A stretch of 58,803 nt of DNA from a marine gamma proteobacterium HTCC2089 (GCA_905182905.1 CAJJDH010000062.1:1-58803); one strand, 5' to 3'; counted from the stretch's first letter, positions 1-9,613 are shown. Translations and numbers: made by a program. The notes: generated by a model from the sequence alone, not told the origin.

Positions 1-291
1 GCGGGCTTGAAATGCCTCGATGAATGACAGCGGGTCATCGCTTTCCACGGACTCTACAACTTCTTTGTCCGTGATCACTTCAATACGATTGCCGCGTACC
101 TTTATGATTGTGCGCGCAGGCAAGCCAATGATTGAGTAGCGGCCCCATTTTTCGCCGCCTTGGGCAGACTCAAGTAGATATGAGTAGGGACCTTGGGCGA
201 GTTTGAGATAAACAGAAAGGGGCGTGTCTAGGTCAGCTAGTGTTTCGTGAACAACGGGAACACGGTTATAGACAGGTAAAGTAGTATTCAT
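1..291 (-). CDS. trpE: Anthranilate synthase component I, N-terminal part (partial)
   Basis: This is the first 97 codons of a gene that runs off the left edge of the window. The reverse strand starts with ATG at 291 and translates to [14 protein letters not shown], followed by [15 protein letters not shown] and [11 protein letters not shown]. These match the N-terminal domain of TrpE, which turns chorismate and glutamine-derived ammonia into anthranilate, the first step of tryptophan synthesis. The LLES segment is where TrpE family enzymes bind feedback tryptophan. It lies downstream of rpe and gph on the same strand, the order known from Pseudomonas. The catalytic chorismate-binding domain is outside the window, so PabB or another chorismate-binding paralogue is not strictly excluded, but the N-terminal sequence and neighbours fit TrpE. 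Confidence 0.9.
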   Translation of the reverse strand, partial: MNTTLPVYNRVPVVHETLADLDTPLSVYLKLAQGPYSYLLESAQGGEKWGRYSIIGLPARTIIKVRGNRIEVITDKEVVESVESDDPLSFIEAFQAR

Positions 292-382
292 TATTAGCCT
301 TTAGCATAAAATTTGGACGAAAAAGATGCCGGCAAAAAATAGCGCCAGCGGGGTGGGCAGTTAGTGTCGCCAACGTCCTAGT

Positions 383-399
383 AACGGAGCGGCTCCGTT
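383..399. repeat. Perfect 8-bp inverted repeat in the trpE leader
   Basis: AACGGAGC and GCTCCGTT are separated by one base within the 292-bp gap between gph and trpE. It could be an operator or an RNA hairpin. No T-run follows on the minus strand, so it is not a convincing terminator or attenuator. The rest of the gap (292-583) shows no gene I can support. Confidence 0.4.
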
Positions 400-583
400 T
401 GATTTATCTTTTAAGTCGTAACACGGCATCGCCACGTCCAATAGTTCTATGCAGGAGGGAAGGCTATCACGCAATTTTGGTGTTGTGGAGATCTGAAATC
501 GTTGTTGGCGGCAAAAAGCCGATGATTGCCACAAAAATCTCTGAAAAATGTCAAAAATTTGCGCGAAAGAGGAAAAATTCCAA

Positions 584-1237
584 CTAAAGCAATTCCTGCA
601 GATTATCTATGACGCGGGTTGGGTTCAGTGTTGCAACGTCTACCCCATGGTTGTAGCCATCGCGCATACAAACCACGTCTACTTTGGCCGCCTTAGCAGC
701 GCCTACATCAGCGTCAGAATCGCCGATCATGAGTACCCGTTCTGGCGCTAGCTGGAAAAAACTCAGGCAGTGTTCAATGGGGTCCGCGGCAGGTTTTGGG
801 TTTGCTGTTGTGTCGCCGCAAACAATGAGATCGAAGTGTACTTTTAGGTCTAAGGCTTCAAGCAGCGGTACGCTGAGTTCTGTCAGCTTGTTGGTAACAA
901 TTGCCAAAGATGCTCCGCGCCGCTTGAGCTCAACTAGGGTGTCCAGCGTGTTCGGATAAGCTTGGCTAAGGTCGGCAATATGCTGGGTGTAGTAGTCCAG
1001 AAATGGACCAAGCAATTGGTCCAAAAGCTCGTCTTTAGGCTCCATGTTGTGGTGCAGTAGCGCCTGGCGCACAAGCGTACGGGACCCATGGCCTATCCAA
1101 TGTCGCACCAAATCTGCAGAAACGGTTGGCAGCGAGGCGTGTTTCAAGCAGTGATTTAGGGCTGCGCCAATGTCTGGGGCCGAGTCGACTAAGGTGCCAT
1201 CTAGATCAAAAAGGTATGCGTCATATTCTCTAGTCAT
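584..1237 (-). CDS. gph: Phosphoglycolate phosphatase, HAD family
   Basis: This 217-residue HAD-superfamily hydrolase would dephosphorylate 2-phosphoglycolate, a by-product of DNA 3'-end repair and of oxygenase side reactions. Motif I is FDLDGTLVDSAPD near residue 10, with both catalytic aspartates. Motif II is the VTNKL threonine region near residue 115. The lysine is in the NPKPAADP segment, and motif IV is MIGDSDADVGAAKAA. The cap helices between motifs I and II are typical of Gph. It starts 12 bases after the rpe stop, and trpE follows, so the three are probably co-transcribed. The gph name rests on the rpe-gph-trpE order; sequence alone would only support a Gph-like HAD phosphatase. Confidence 0.9.
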   Translation of the reverse strand: MTREYDAYLFDLDGTLVDSAPDIGAALNHCLKHASLPTVSADLVRHWIGHGSRTLVRQALLHHNMEPKDELLDQLLGPFLDYYTQHIADLSQAYPNTLDTLVELKRRGASLAIVTNKLTELSVPLLEALDLKVHFDLIVCGDTTANPKPAADPIEHCLSFFQLAPERVLMIGDSDADVGAAKAAKVDVVCMRDGYNHGVDVATLNPTRVIDNLQELL

Positions 1238-1249
1238 TGGTGGGTCAGG

Positions 1250-1924
1250 CTACTTAGCATCAGCTCCAGCAATTTCCGCCCGCATAGAGCTTATGGTTTG
1301 CGCATAATCGGCTGCGCCGAAAATAGCGGTGCCCGCAACAAATGCATCTGCGCCGGCGGCGGCTGCGGCGGCTATATTTTCAATTTTGATACCGCCATCT
1401 ACCTGTAGGCGGATATCTCTGCCACTTGCGTCAATTTGCTCGCGCGCATTGCTTATCTTGGTCAAACTTGACGGGATAAATGATTGTCCGCCAAAGCCAG
1501 GGTTCACTGACATGATGAGTACCAGATCAACTATATCTATGACTTCGGCGAGTACATCCATTGGTGTTGCTGGATTGAATACCAGTCCTGCTTTGGCACC
1601 TCCTTCGTGAATCATGGCAAGCGTTCTGTGCAAGTGCTCTGTGGATTCCGGGTGCACTGTAATGTAATCGGCTCCTGCGCTGAGGAAATCTTCAACAAGC
1701 CGGTCTACCGGTTTCACCATCAGGTGAACGTCTACACACGCATCTATACCCGCTTTGCGTAAGGAGCTTAGGACCAGTGGGCCGATAGACAAGTTGGGTA
1801 CGTAGTGGTTATCCATTACGTCGAAGTGGATGGTATCAGCGCCAGCGGCAAGGACATTGCGAACTTCGTCCCCTAGGCGGGTGAAATCTGCGGCTAAAAT
1901 AGAAGGGCAAATCCAGTGGCTCAT
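1250..1924 (-). CDS. rpe: Ribulose-phosphate 3-epimerase
   Basis: Rpe interconverts ribulose 5-phosphate and xylulose 5-phosphate in the pentose phosphate pathway. The 224-residue protein has the family pattern: an N-terminal [12 protein letters not shown], the metal-ligand segment [24 protein letters not shown], the [14 protein letters not shown] phosphate-loop region and QVDGGI near the C-terminus. Length matches the usual 220-225 residues. ATG at 1924 gives [14 protein letters not shown], which fits known N-termini. It appears to be the first gene of the rpe-gph-trpE unit; a 97-bp gap separates it from murU upstream. Confidence 0.96.
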   Translation of the reverse strand: MSHWICPSILAADFTRLGDEVRNVLAAGADTIHFDVMDNHYVPNLSIGPLVLSSLRKAGIDACVDVHLMVKPVDRLVEDFLSAGADYITVHPESTEHLHRTLAMIHEGGAKAGLVFNPATPMDVLAEVIDIVDLVLIMSVNPGFGGQSFIPSSLTKISNAREQIDASGRDIRLQVDGGIKIENIAAAAAAGADAFVAGTAIFGAADYAQTISSMRAEIAGADAK

Positions 1925-2021
1925 AAGTTTTTCATGGTGTAAAAAACTAAGTCTAACTTAGCAGCTTACATAGCACCTAGCGATAACTGGCACGTGGGCC
2001 ACTTTTACCCGGCAAATGCTG

Positions 2022-2675
2022 TTAACCGTTGATAACCGTTTGATAATCCTCAAGCGTGCCAATATCTGTCCATGCGCCGTTATGGAGTTGTGCGGATAAT
2101 TGGTCTTTTGCTATCGCATCAAACATCAGGTCGCGAGTGGAAAAGGCACCTTCTGGACTGCCGGCAAATATCTTTTGGGAGAAAATAGAGATGCCGGAAT
2201 AAACGTACTGGTTGCCGCGGCTTGTTACCCGGCCGCCACTGTACTCAAAGTCACCTTGTGCTCTAGTTTTGGGTGTAGGGGTTAAAACTAAGTGGGCACT
2301 GTCGTTAGGGGCCAGAGTTTTGGGCAAAGTACCAAAGTCGAAGTCAGTAAGAATATCGCCATTACACACGACAAATTCATTATCCATTAGTAGGGGTAGG
2401 GCCTTTTTTATGCCGCCGCCAGTTTCTAATAGTGACTGCTCATGGCTGTAGCTTATTTGCATACCAAATTTTTCGCCGTTGCCTAACGCGGCCTCTATTT
2501 GTGCGCCAAGGTGATATAGGTTTATCACTACTTCGGTGATATTAGCTGCGCGCAGTTGCTTGAGTTGTCGCGTGATCAGGGGCTGACCATTGATCGGTAG
2601 CAGTGGTTTGGGTGTGGTGTCGGTGAGCGGCGCTAAGCGAGCACCTCGCCCAGCTGCCAAAATTATCGCTTTCAT
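2022..2675 (-). CDS. murU: N-acetylmuramate alpha-1-phosphate uridylyltransferase
   Basis: This 217-residue nucleotidyltransferase begins MKAIILAAGRGARLAPLTD and has the signature loop GxGxRLxPLT followed by PKPLLPING. Such enzymes make UDP-sugars or GDP-mannose. Here the immediate upstream partner is an AmgK-type sugar kinase, and the pair lies next to lptD as in Pseudomonas. MurU is therefore the best name: it makes UDP-MurNAc directly from MurNAc-1-phosphate in peptidoglycan recycling. I chose the ATG at 2675, two bases after the amgK stop; an in-frame TTG at 2696 would add seven residues and overlap amgK. Mannose-1-phosphate guanylyltransferase is the main alternative from sequence alone. 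Confidence 0.85.
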   Translation of the reverse strand: MKAIILAAGRGARLAPLTDTTPKPLLPINGQPLITRQLKQLRAANITEVVINLYHLGAQIEAALGNGEKFGMQISYSHEQSLLETGGGIKKALPLLMDNEFVVCNGDILTDFDFGTLPKTLAPNDSAHLVLTPTPKTRAQGDFEYSGGRVTSRGNQYVYSGISIFSQKIFAGSPEGAFSTRDLMFDAIAKDQLSAQLHNGAWTDIGTLEDYQTVING

Positions 2676-2677
2676 AT

Positions 2678-3715
2678 TTATGCTAGGTGTCGGCAATCTG
2701 CCATGGGCTGATCTAAGGTTTTGAGGAAGTCGGCCAGTGCATAAGTATCGTTGTGACTAGCGGCAAGGTCGACAATTCGGTTCAGTACACTTGGTATGTG
2801 TTCTAAGTGACTAGACTTGCCGTCGCGCAGGTGGAGGCGGGCGAAAATACCTACGGCCTTCATTTGGCGCTGCATTGCAGTTAGGTCAAACCAAGTCTTA
2901 ATGGTGGCGAGGTCATAATCAGAGTCGCTAAAGATGCTGCTGGCATTTAGGTAGTGCTTAAGCAACGTGTCAATGTCCTGTTCTGAAAAAGTGTAGTAGC
3001 AATCGCGCAACAGCGAGGCCGGGTCATACAAAGCAGGTCCATAAAGCGCATCTTGGAAATCGACAATACCTATAGATTTTGCTGGGGCGCGGCTTCGATA
3101 GAGTAGATTTCGGCAATGGTAATCTCTGTGCACACAAGCTTGGGGTTGATCTAGCATGGCGGTAATGAGCGTGTGCTTTACTGATGTGAGAAGATCTTGT
3201 TGCTCAGCGGTGACCTTGCAACCCAATAGCTTGGTTAAAAACCATTCGTCAAAGAGATCAAACTCCATTGTCATCCGCGTTTGGTCATAAGGCGGGATCA
3301 ATTCACTGCGCAGGGGTTGTAGCTGCTGTAGTGTGTCTAGAGCAGCTATGACCGCCTCTTGCGCCAGCGGCGTATCGGACAAGCCTGTTGTCCCAGCTAA
3401 ATCATTGGCGGGATAAAGATCTTCTAAGTGGGTGTCGCCCAAATCTTCCATAAGAAAGTAACCCAAGGCTAAATCTTTATGCATGATTTTTGGTACGCCA
3501 AGGCCGTTGGCGTGAAATAGCTCGTCCAAGGCTAAGAATTGATCATTGTTTTCTAGCTCTGGCGGGCTGGACATAGCCACCCAGCTTTCGTCCCCGTGAC
3601 CTGATGTGCGATAAAATACTCTATGGCTGGCTTCTACTCTGAGGGAGAGTAAGCTCACCGGTGCGCCTGTGACTTCTCTGCACCAAGCTAGGATTGTTTT
3701 TTTGGAGTTTTTCAC
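2678..3715 (-). CDS. amgK: N-acetylmuramate/N-acetylglucosamine anomeric kinase
   Basis: A 345-residue phosphotransferase of the aminoglycoside phosphotransferase/choline kinase fold. The catalytic loop is VHRDYHCRNLLY (about residue 195) and the metal-binding loop is GIVDFQDALYGP, followed by YDPASLLRD. AmgK phosphorylates the anomeric carbon of MurNAc or GlcNAc, and MurU then makes the UDP-sugar, by-passing de novo synthesis through MurA. The assignment rests on this fold plus adjacency to murU and lptD. The start is GTG at 3715, giving MKNSKKTILAWC; no ATG precedes it in frame. It is divergent from lptD, with only 35 bp between the two starts, so their promoters must overlap or lie within the coding regions. 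Confidence 0.85.
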   Translation of the reverse strand: MKNSKKTILAWCREVTGAPVSLLSLRVEASHRVFYRTSGHGDESWVAMSSPPELENNDQFLALDELFHANGLGVPKIMHKDLALGYFLMEDLGDTHLEDLYPANDLAGTTGLSDTPLAQEAVIAALDTLQQLQPLRSELIPPYDQTRMTMEFDLFDEWFLTKLLGCKVTAEQQDLLTSVKHTLITAMLDQPQACVHRDYHCRNLLYRSRAPAKSIGIVDFQDALYGPALYDPASLLRDCYYTFSEQDIDTLLKHYLNASSIFSDSDYDLATIKTWFDLTAMQRQMKAVGIFARLHLRDGKSSHLEHIPSVLNRIVDLAASHNDTYALADFLKTLDQPMADCRHLA

Positions 3716-3750
3716 GTGGGTATTATAACCGGGGAGACAATTCTTTTATC

Positions 3751-6315
3751 ATGTACGCCATGAAATATATCTTGATAGCTTTGCTGTCCTTTAGCGTAAC
3801 GTGTTCTCTAGGCCTGCAGGCAGAAATTTCTGGTACGCAGAGCTGTGATGCGTCTGCCGAAAACCGATGCGCCACTGCTGATTTATCCGCGCTAGCTAGT
3901 AGTACTGTGCCAGCGCAAGCTAAACCCTTTGGGCTATTGCCCGACCTTGCAGCAAGCTATTTTCATCGAACGGGCAATCAAACATCTAATCAAACTCCTA
4001 ATCAAAGATTAAACGCAAACAAGTTGGCAACGGCTGGCAAACAATGTGCTGGGGTCTATGAGTTAGAAACACAAACCAACGTGTCAACTAGCGGTGACGA
4101 AGAATTTCTTCGTGCAAATTTAAATCAACTATCTGGTCAAGTAGATGGCGGTTTAATTATGCGAGGTAATGTCAGCATTGAACTAGGTCAGCGCAACCTA
4201 GCGACGAGTCTTGCTGAGGTAGATCTAGTTAGCCAACTGGTATCTTTTCCCGAAGGTGTGCGTATCAGCCAGGCAGATTTTGTTGTGCAGGGTGAGCGTG
4301 CTGAAATGGCGACAAGCTTAGGTACGGTAGAGCTTGAGGGTGTGCAACTGTTATTTGCTGGCGCTGGTTTGCGCGGCTCCGCCGCCAGCATGTCCCAAAC
4401 TGGGGGTGGCAGCATGGTACTTAGGCTGGGTGAGTTTACCCGCTGTGAACCGAAGAATAATGGCTGGTCCTTAGAAGCAAAGTCAGTTGAGATGAAAGAA
4501 GGCGATGTCTTTGCCACAACAAAAGGCACTGTGCTTAAGGTTAAATCGGTGCCGATATTTTATGCACCATACCTGCGCGTGCCGGTGAATGACCAACGCC
4601 AAACAGGTCTGCTTACGCCAGCTATTGGATATTCCAGCGAAGACGGTTTGGATTTGGCCCTACCCTACTACCTAAACATTGCAGCCAATTTAGATGCAAC
4701 ATTAGTCCCCCGAGTTATGACACAGCGCGGCGCTGGTTTAGAGGGTCAGGTTCGGTATTTGTCTGCAAGGCAGCGCAGCTCCCTTGATTTGGCTTTTTTG
4801 TCCAACGATGATTTGTACAACGGCACATTGGACCGCCGCACATTTCGGGCGTTGCGTAACGGTCAGGTGCCTGTGGGTAATTTACCGAATGAGTTTGCCC
4901 CGGCAGATAGATGGCTTGGAGCTGTAAATCACTTTGGTCAATTTGGTCAAATTCAAACCCGAGTAGATTTTTCTCGAGCCAGTGACAGAGATTACTTTCG
5001 TGACATAGATTCTAATCTCGGCGTGAGTAATCCAATTGATTTGCAGCGGCTTGCTGAAGTGGCCTATGTCTCGCCCAAGCTACAAGTGCGCTTAATGAGT
5101 CAGGGTTTTCAACGCTTAGATGAGCTCAATACTGAAAGTTATGAGCGTGCGCCACAACTGTGGGTGAATTATGCAACGCCTTTAGGTCAGTCCATTGCAA
5201 CCTTTGGCGTACAGGCTCAATGGGCAGAGTTTGATCGTGAAGCGTCAGGGTTAACTGGCGTGGCAAGCGCTCAGGGGAGTCGCCTGCATATAGAACCGCG
5301 CATCCGTGTTGGGCAACATAAGTCCGCTGGCTTTTGGGCCGCTGAAGCAGGCTATAGATACAGCCAGTACCAACTTAATTATGACGACACTGTATTTGCA
5401 GGCACCGTTGCTGAAACTGACCCTAGTAGAAAGGTAGGCTACCTAAGTTTAGACGCAGGCCTCTATTTTGATCGCCAATCTAATTTTGCCGGTGTTCAGG
5501 GCGTACAAACTTTAGAACCGCGTATTTATTACTTGCGCCAAGGTTATGAAGATCAGGACGACTTACCGATTTTTGATACCACATCTATCTCTTTGGACTA
5601 CACCCAGTTATTTCGGAATAATCGTTTTGTTGGCTTAGACCGGATTGGCGATGCTGACCAAATCACCCTAGGCGTTACTTCGCGATTTTTGTCGGCGGCC
5701 AGTGGTCGTGAGCTTTGGAGCGTGAGCGTTGGGCAAATTCAACAGTTTTCTGACTATGCTGTTACGCTGACCAACAACCCGTTAGCCAATACCCAGCCAC
5801 AATCCGCTGCGCTAGCGGGTGAAGTGTCGGCTCGCTTGGGTTCGCGTTGGAAAATCATTGCCAACCAAGTGTGGGATTACGATGCAAGTCGGTGGCAAGA
5901 ATTGGGCGCAACCTTGCGCTATCGCAGTGATAACAAGCATTTGTTTAATGTGGGATTTCGCAAGCGCGCTCAAGATGATTTAGAGCAAGCCGAACTATCG
6001 CTTTATTGGCCGGTTAGTCAGAAGTTAGGTGTCATGGCGCGATGGCATTATGATGTGACCGACGGGCGCACGTTAGAGGGCTTCGGCGGGTTAGAATATG
6101 ATGACTGCTGTTTGCGCGCGCGACTTATGATGCGCCAGTATTTAGATAATCCTGCGTTTATCGGTCAGGCCCAGCCAAATACGCAAACTCCTTATTTACG
6201 CACGGACAAAGGTATTTATCTCCAAGTTGTGTTCAAGGGCTTGGCAGGTTTTGGCAACAAGGTTGATAGAATTTTACAGCGCGGAGTACGCGGCTATAGA
6301 CCCGTTTCGCAATGA
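3751..6315 (+). CDS. lptD: LPS-assembly outer membrane protein LptD
   Basis: LptD is the outer-membrane beta-barrel that, with LptE, inserts lipopolysaccharide into the outer leaflet. The 854-residue protein starts MYAMKYILIALLSFS, a signal peptide ending near LGLQAE. An OstA/LptA-like domain follows (around residues 120-260) and then a long C-terminal barrel rich in alternating aromatic strands. Disulfide cysteines are visible: several near the N-terminus, one in FTRCEPKNNGW, and the adjacent CC pair in YDDCCLRARLMMRQYL. ATG 3751 and ATG 3760 are both possible; longer starts upstream would spoil the signal peptide. The linker after the signal peptide has a low-complexity NQTSNQTPNQ stretch. 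It heads the lptD-surA-pdxA-rsmA-apaG-apaH run. Confidence 0.96.
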   Translation: MYAMKYILIALLSFSVTCSLGLQAEISGTQSCDASAENRCATADLSALASSTVPAQAKPFGLLPDLAASYFHRTGNQTSNQTPNQRLNANKLATAGKQCAGVYELETQTNVSTSGDEEFLRANLNQLSGQVDGGLIMRGNVSIELGQRNLATSLAEVDLVSQLVSFPEGVRISQADFVVQGERAEMATSLGTVELEGVQLLFAGAGLRGSAASMSQTGGGSMVLRLGEFTRCEPKNNGWSLEAKSVEMKEGDVFATTKGTVLKVKSVPIFYAPYLRVPVNDQRQTGLLTPAIGYSSEDGLDLALPYYLNIAANLDATLVPRVMTQRGAGLEGQVRYLSARQRSSLDLAFLSNDDLYNGTLDRRTFRALRNGQVPVGNLPNEFAPADRWLGAVNHFGQFGQIQTRVDFSRASDRDYFRDIDSNLGVSNPIDLQRLAEVAYVSPKLQVRLMSQGFQRLDELNTESYERAPQLWVNYATPLGQSIATFGVQAQWAEFDREASGLTGVASAQGSRLHIEPRIRVGQHKSAGFWAAEAGYRYSQYQLNYDDTVFAGTVAETDPSRKVGYLSLDAGLYFDRQSNFAGVQGVQTLEPRIYYLRQGYEDQDDLPIFDTTSISLDYTQLFRNNRFVGLDRIGDADQITLGVTSRFLSAASGRELWSVSVGQIQQFSDYAVTLTNNPLANTQPQSAALAGEVSARLGSRWKIIANQVWDYDASRWQELGATLRYRSDNKHLFNVGFRKRAQDDLEQAELSLYWPVSQKLGVMARWHYDVTDGRTLEGFGGLEYDDCCLRARLMMRQYLDNPAFIGQAQPNTQTPYLRTDKGIYLQVVFKGLAGFGNKVDRILQRGVRGYRPVSQ

Positions 6316-6470
6316 GCGTTATAAGGATGGCCTGATGTATAGGTGGCTGGCCCAGATTGAGAGAAAGCGGCGATACATCGGCGCATAAATACAGAGGCAG
6401 TGCGGCGCGGCAGCGTGCTGTAGCCAAGTTAACGGCTTGATTGTCGCAATTTAAATTAGATGAAAAACGG

Positions 6471-7772
6471 ATGAGCAAAATGAACTATCGCAGCGTAATT
6501 GGAATATTTGCATTGAGCATGCTTGCTATTGCTCCAGTGAATGTAACCTTAGCCGCATACGAAAAATTAGAAGCCATTGTTGCCGTGGTTGATGACGATG
6601 TAGTACTTGTCAGTGAGCTTGTTGACCGTTTAACCGCGGTGCGTCAGTCCATGACATCTAACGGTGTGCAACTGCCGCCAAACGATATTTTAGTCAGCCA
6701 GATAATGGAACGTTTGATTATTGAAAATATTCAAAAGCAAGAAGCTGAGCGTCGCGGCGTCACTATAGATGACGAAACCCTTACCCGTGCTGTGAGCCAA
6801 TTTGCTCAGAACAACAATATGACGTTACAAGAATTCCAGGCGCAATTGGCTAAAGACGGCACCAGTTTTCGTCAGTTCCGTGAAGACATAAGAGCTGAAA
6901 TGGTTATCTCGCGCTTACAGCGTGCAATGATCAACCGTCGTATTTCTATTAGCGATCAAGACATCCAAGGGCTGCTAAATTCACCTTTCTATAAGCAGCT
7001 GTTTTCTGATGAATATCGTGTCGGGCACATAATGATCACGCTAGAGGACGATGCGTCATCTGACACTGTAAAACAGGCTGTTACTTCGGCTAGTGCAATG
7101 GTCGCAGATTTGCGTGGCGGCGAAGATTTTGCACAAACAGCAATAGCACGTTCTTCTGCCAGTACGGCATTGGAAGGTGGTGACCTAGGCTGGCGCAAAG
7201 CCGGCGAACTGCCTACGCTGTTTACTGAAGCGGTGTTAGAGATGCAACTTGGCGATGTCTCAGATCCAATCGTTAGTGGCAGTACGGTCCACGTAATTAA
7301 GTTGCTGGAACAGCGCGGTGCAGGTACGGAGCGTTCGGACCAAACCAAGGTAAGGCACATTTTGTTACGTCCTTCTGAAATTCGCACCATGCAAGAGGCG
7401 GAAGCAATCGCACGCGATGTGCATAGCAAGCTTAACAACGGTGGTGATTTTGTGGCGTTAGCTAAGGAATATTCTGAGGATCCGGGCAGCGCGCTGAATG
7501 GCGGTGATTTAGGTTGGGCTACCCCTGATCAGTTTGTAGAGATTTTTGCCAAAACTATGGACACCACTGCCATAGACGAATTCAGTGAGCCGTTTGAAAG
7601 TAAGTTTGGCTGGCATATCTTGCTTGTAGAAGGGCGTCGAGAAGAAGACATGAGCGAAGATGCCCGTCGTAATATGGCGGTAGATTTGCTGCACCGTCGT
7701 CGCTTTGAAGAAGAGCGTCAGGAATGGTTGAAAGAAATTCGAGACGAAGCCTTTGTTGAAATGCGCCTGTAA
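6471..7772 (+). CDS. surA: Periplasmic peptidyl-prolyl isomerase / chaperone SurA
   Basis: SurA escorts unfolded outer-membrane proteins, LptD among them, across the periplasm. The 433-residue protein has a signal peptide (MNYRSVIGIFALSMLAIAP... ending near LAAYEKL), a SurA N-terminal domain with DDDVVLVSELVDR, and two parvulin domains. The first starts at FRVGHIMITLEDD and the second at VRHILLRPSE; both carry the GGDLGW motif and the second ends FGWHILLVEGRR. ATG 6471 and ATG 6480 are both reasonable starts, since the sequence between is ATGAGCAAA; an upstream TTG at 6441 is less likely. It lies between lptD and pdxA as in most gammaproteobacteria. Confidence 0.95.
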   Translation: MSKMNYRSVIGIFALSMLAIAPVNVTLAAYEKLEAIVAVVDDDVVLVSELVDRLTAVRQSMTSNGVQLPPNDILVSQIMERLIIENIQKQEAERRGVTIDDETLTRAVSQFAQNNNMTLQEFQAQLAKDGTSFRQFREDIRAEMVISRLQRAMINRRISISDQDIQGLLNSPFYKQLFSDEYRVGHIMITLEDDASSDTVKQAVTSASAMVADLRGGEDFAQTAIARSSASTALEGGDLGWRKAGELPTLFTEAVLEMQLGDVSDPIVSGSTVHVIKLLEQRGAGTERSDQTKVRHILLRPSEIRTMQEAEAIARDVHSKLNNGGDFVALAKEYSEDPGSALNGGDLGWATPDQFVEIFAKTMDTTAIDEFSEPFESKFGWHILLVEGRREEDMSEDARRNMAVDLLHRRRFEEERQEWLKEIRDEAFVEMRL

Positions 7773-7799
7773 CTTCCAACACCAAGATACGCTCTTAGT

Positions 7800-8780
7800 A
7801 TGATCGTTATTACCCCGGGTGAACCTGGGGGTATTGGCCCAGATCTAGTTGTTCAAGCAGCCCAGAGCCAGCGCCAAGTGCCATGGCTGGTGGTGGCAGA
7901 TCGGCATATGCTGGCTGCCCGTGCCAAGCTGCTACAACTCCCCTTAAGTATTGATGAGAATCTGCACAACCCTGCATTGCAGGCAGGGCACATTACGGTT
8001 TTGCATATGCCCCTTAGCAACTCAGTTGTTCCGGGTCAGTTAGATACAGCGAATGTTGCCGGTGTATTGGCGGCGCTTGATCGCGCCATAGCAGGCTGTA
8101 TGGACGGGGAGTTTTCAGCTTTAGTTACAGGGCCAATGCAAAAGTCGGTAGTTAACGATGCAGGCATAGCCTTCAGTGGTCATACCGAGTATTTAGCCGA
8201 GAATAGTGGCGTTGAGGATGTTGTCATGTTGTTGATGACAGATGCTATGCGCGTGAGTCTAGCCACTACGCATTTGCCTTTAGCCCAAGTAGCCAAGACG
8301 CTGACCCAACCGTTGTTGGAGCGGCGCCTGAGAATTTTTAACACTGCGTTGATACAACAATTCGCAATTACCCAGCCGCGTATATTAGTCGCCGGCTTAA
8401 ATCCTCATGCAGGGGAAGGTGGGCATTTAGGCACTGAAGAAATTGAGGTTATACAGCCTGTATGCGAGCGCTTGCGCGAACAAGGATTTAATCTGATTGG
8501 GCCGTTGCCTGCGGATACATTGTTTACGCCAAAATATTTGCAGCAAGCAGATGGTGTCATGTCTATGTTCCATGACCAAGGACTGCCTGTGCTGAAATAC
8601 TCTGGTTTTGGTGAAGCGGTCAATGTCACCCTTGGCCTGCCATTTATCCGTACATCGGTAGACCATGGCACAGCCCTGGATATTGCTGGATCTGGCACTG
8701 CCGATACCGGCAGTCTAGTAGCTGCGCTGGGTGTGGCCGCTCAGTTGATTACTAATAAGGAACTTAATGCGCCCTCGTAA
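7800..8780 (+). CDS. pdxA: 4-hydroxythreonine-4-phosphate dehydrogenase
   Basis: PdxA oxidises 4-phosphohydroxy-L-threonine in the DXP-dependent vitamin B6 pathway. The protein has 326 residues. It opens with the signature MIVITPGEPGGIGPDL and carries the metal-binding histidines in FSGHTEYLAE, FHDQGLPVLKY and SVDHGTALDIAG. It lacks the few extra residues that precede the first strand in E. coli PdxA, so ATG 7800 looks right. The 3' end overlaps rsmA by 14 bases, which suggests translational coupling. Confidence 0.96.
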   Translation: MIVITPGEPGGIGPDLVVQAAQSQRQVPWLVVADRHMLAARAKLLQLPLSIDENLHNPALQAGHITVLHMPLSNSVVPGQLDTANVAGVLAALDRAIAGCMDGEFSALVTGPMQKSVVNDAGIAFSGHTEYLAENSGVEDVVMLLMTDAMRVSLATTHLPLAQVAKTLTQPLLERRLRIFNTALIQQFAITQPRILVAGLNPHAGEGGHLGTEEIEVIQPVCERLREQGFNLIGPLPADTLFTPKYLQQADGVMSMFHDQGLPVLKYSGFGEAVNVTLGLPFIRTSVDHGTALDIAGSGTADTGSLVAALGVAAQLITNKELNAPS

Positions 8781-9573
8781 ACGCTTCGGACAACACTTCT
8801 TACACGACCAAGGTGTATTGCAGGGTATGGCCGATGCCATTCGTCTAAAAACTGGCGATCGGGTAATGGAGATTGGCCCAGGCCAGGGCGCTCTGACAGA
8901 TTATTTGTACGCAGATGAAGGTTTGCATTACGTAGCGGTTGAGATTGATCGTGATCTAGCGCCGCTTCTTCCCGCTAGTTATCCGAATATTCAGGTCATC
9001 AATAAGGACATTCTTCGTGTAGACCTGAGTGAAGTTTTTGCCAGTGCTGGTGATAGCAATGAAGACAGCGCTCCTTGGCGAGTAGTGGGCAACCTTCCAT
9101 ACAATATTTCCTCACCACTAATTATCAAACTCATTGATCACGTATTGGCAGCGCCAGGTACCATTGCCGATATGCACTTTATGTTGCAAAAAGAAATGGC
9201 TAGCCGTTTGTGTGCAGTGCCAGGTACGAAGGCCTGGGGCAGGCTTAGTGTCATGATCCAAGTCACGGCTAGAGTGGACTATTTGTTCGATGTGGGTCCT
9301 GAAAGTTTTTCTCCACCGCCAAAGGTGGACTCTTCAGTGATTCGTATTACACCCTTGGCTGACGCGCATTTGCCGGTAGCAAGGCAAAGTCTTGACCAAG
9401 TTCTGCGCATGGCATTTTCCGCGCGTCGTAAAAGATTGTCTAATGCACTGAAGAACTTAGAGCTTAACTGGGCCGAACTTAATGTTGATCCAGGGCTTAG
9501 GGCGGACGATGTTACGGTTGAGCAATTCATTGAGCTGGCGCAATGGGCCTCAGCAAATCCAGTGCAGGGCTAG
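8767..9573 (+). CDS. rsmA: 16S rRNA (adenine1518-N6/adenine1519-N6)-dimethyltransferase
   Basis: RsmA (KsgA) dimethylates A1518 and A1519 in the 16S 3'-terminal hairpin during late 30S assembly. The 268-residue protein shows RKRFGQHFLHD at the N-terminus, the SAM loop MEIGPGQGALT, the acidic AVEIDRDL, the catalytic NLPYNISSPL and the RRKRLSNALKNL segment near the C-terminus. It starts inside the pdxA 3' end, a common arrangement. Confidence 0.97.
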   Translation: MRPRKRFGQHFLHDQGVLQGMADAIRLKTGDRVMEIGPGQGALTDYLYADEGLHYVAVEIDRDLAPLLPASYPNIQVINKDILRVDLSEVFASAGDSNEDSAPWRVVGNLPYNISSPLIIKLIDHVLAAPGTIADMHFMLQKEMASRLCAVPGTKAWGRLSVMIQVTARVDYLFDVGPESFSPPPKVDSSVIRITPLADAHLPVARQSLDQVLRMAFSARRKRLSNALKNLELNWAELNVDPGLRADDVTVEQFIELAQWASANPVQG

Positions 9574-9613
9574 TGCTAGAATCGTTACAGCAAATTCATA
9601 TCGGAAAGAGATA

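Noticed and set aside
361..429. A 22-codon minus-strand ORF (MPCYDLKDK... ending GRWRH) upstream of trpE, as a Trp leader peptide
   Set aside because: It has only one Trp codon, no convincing ribosome binding site, and no terminator hairpin followed by a T-run; the inverted repeat at 383-399 lies inside it.
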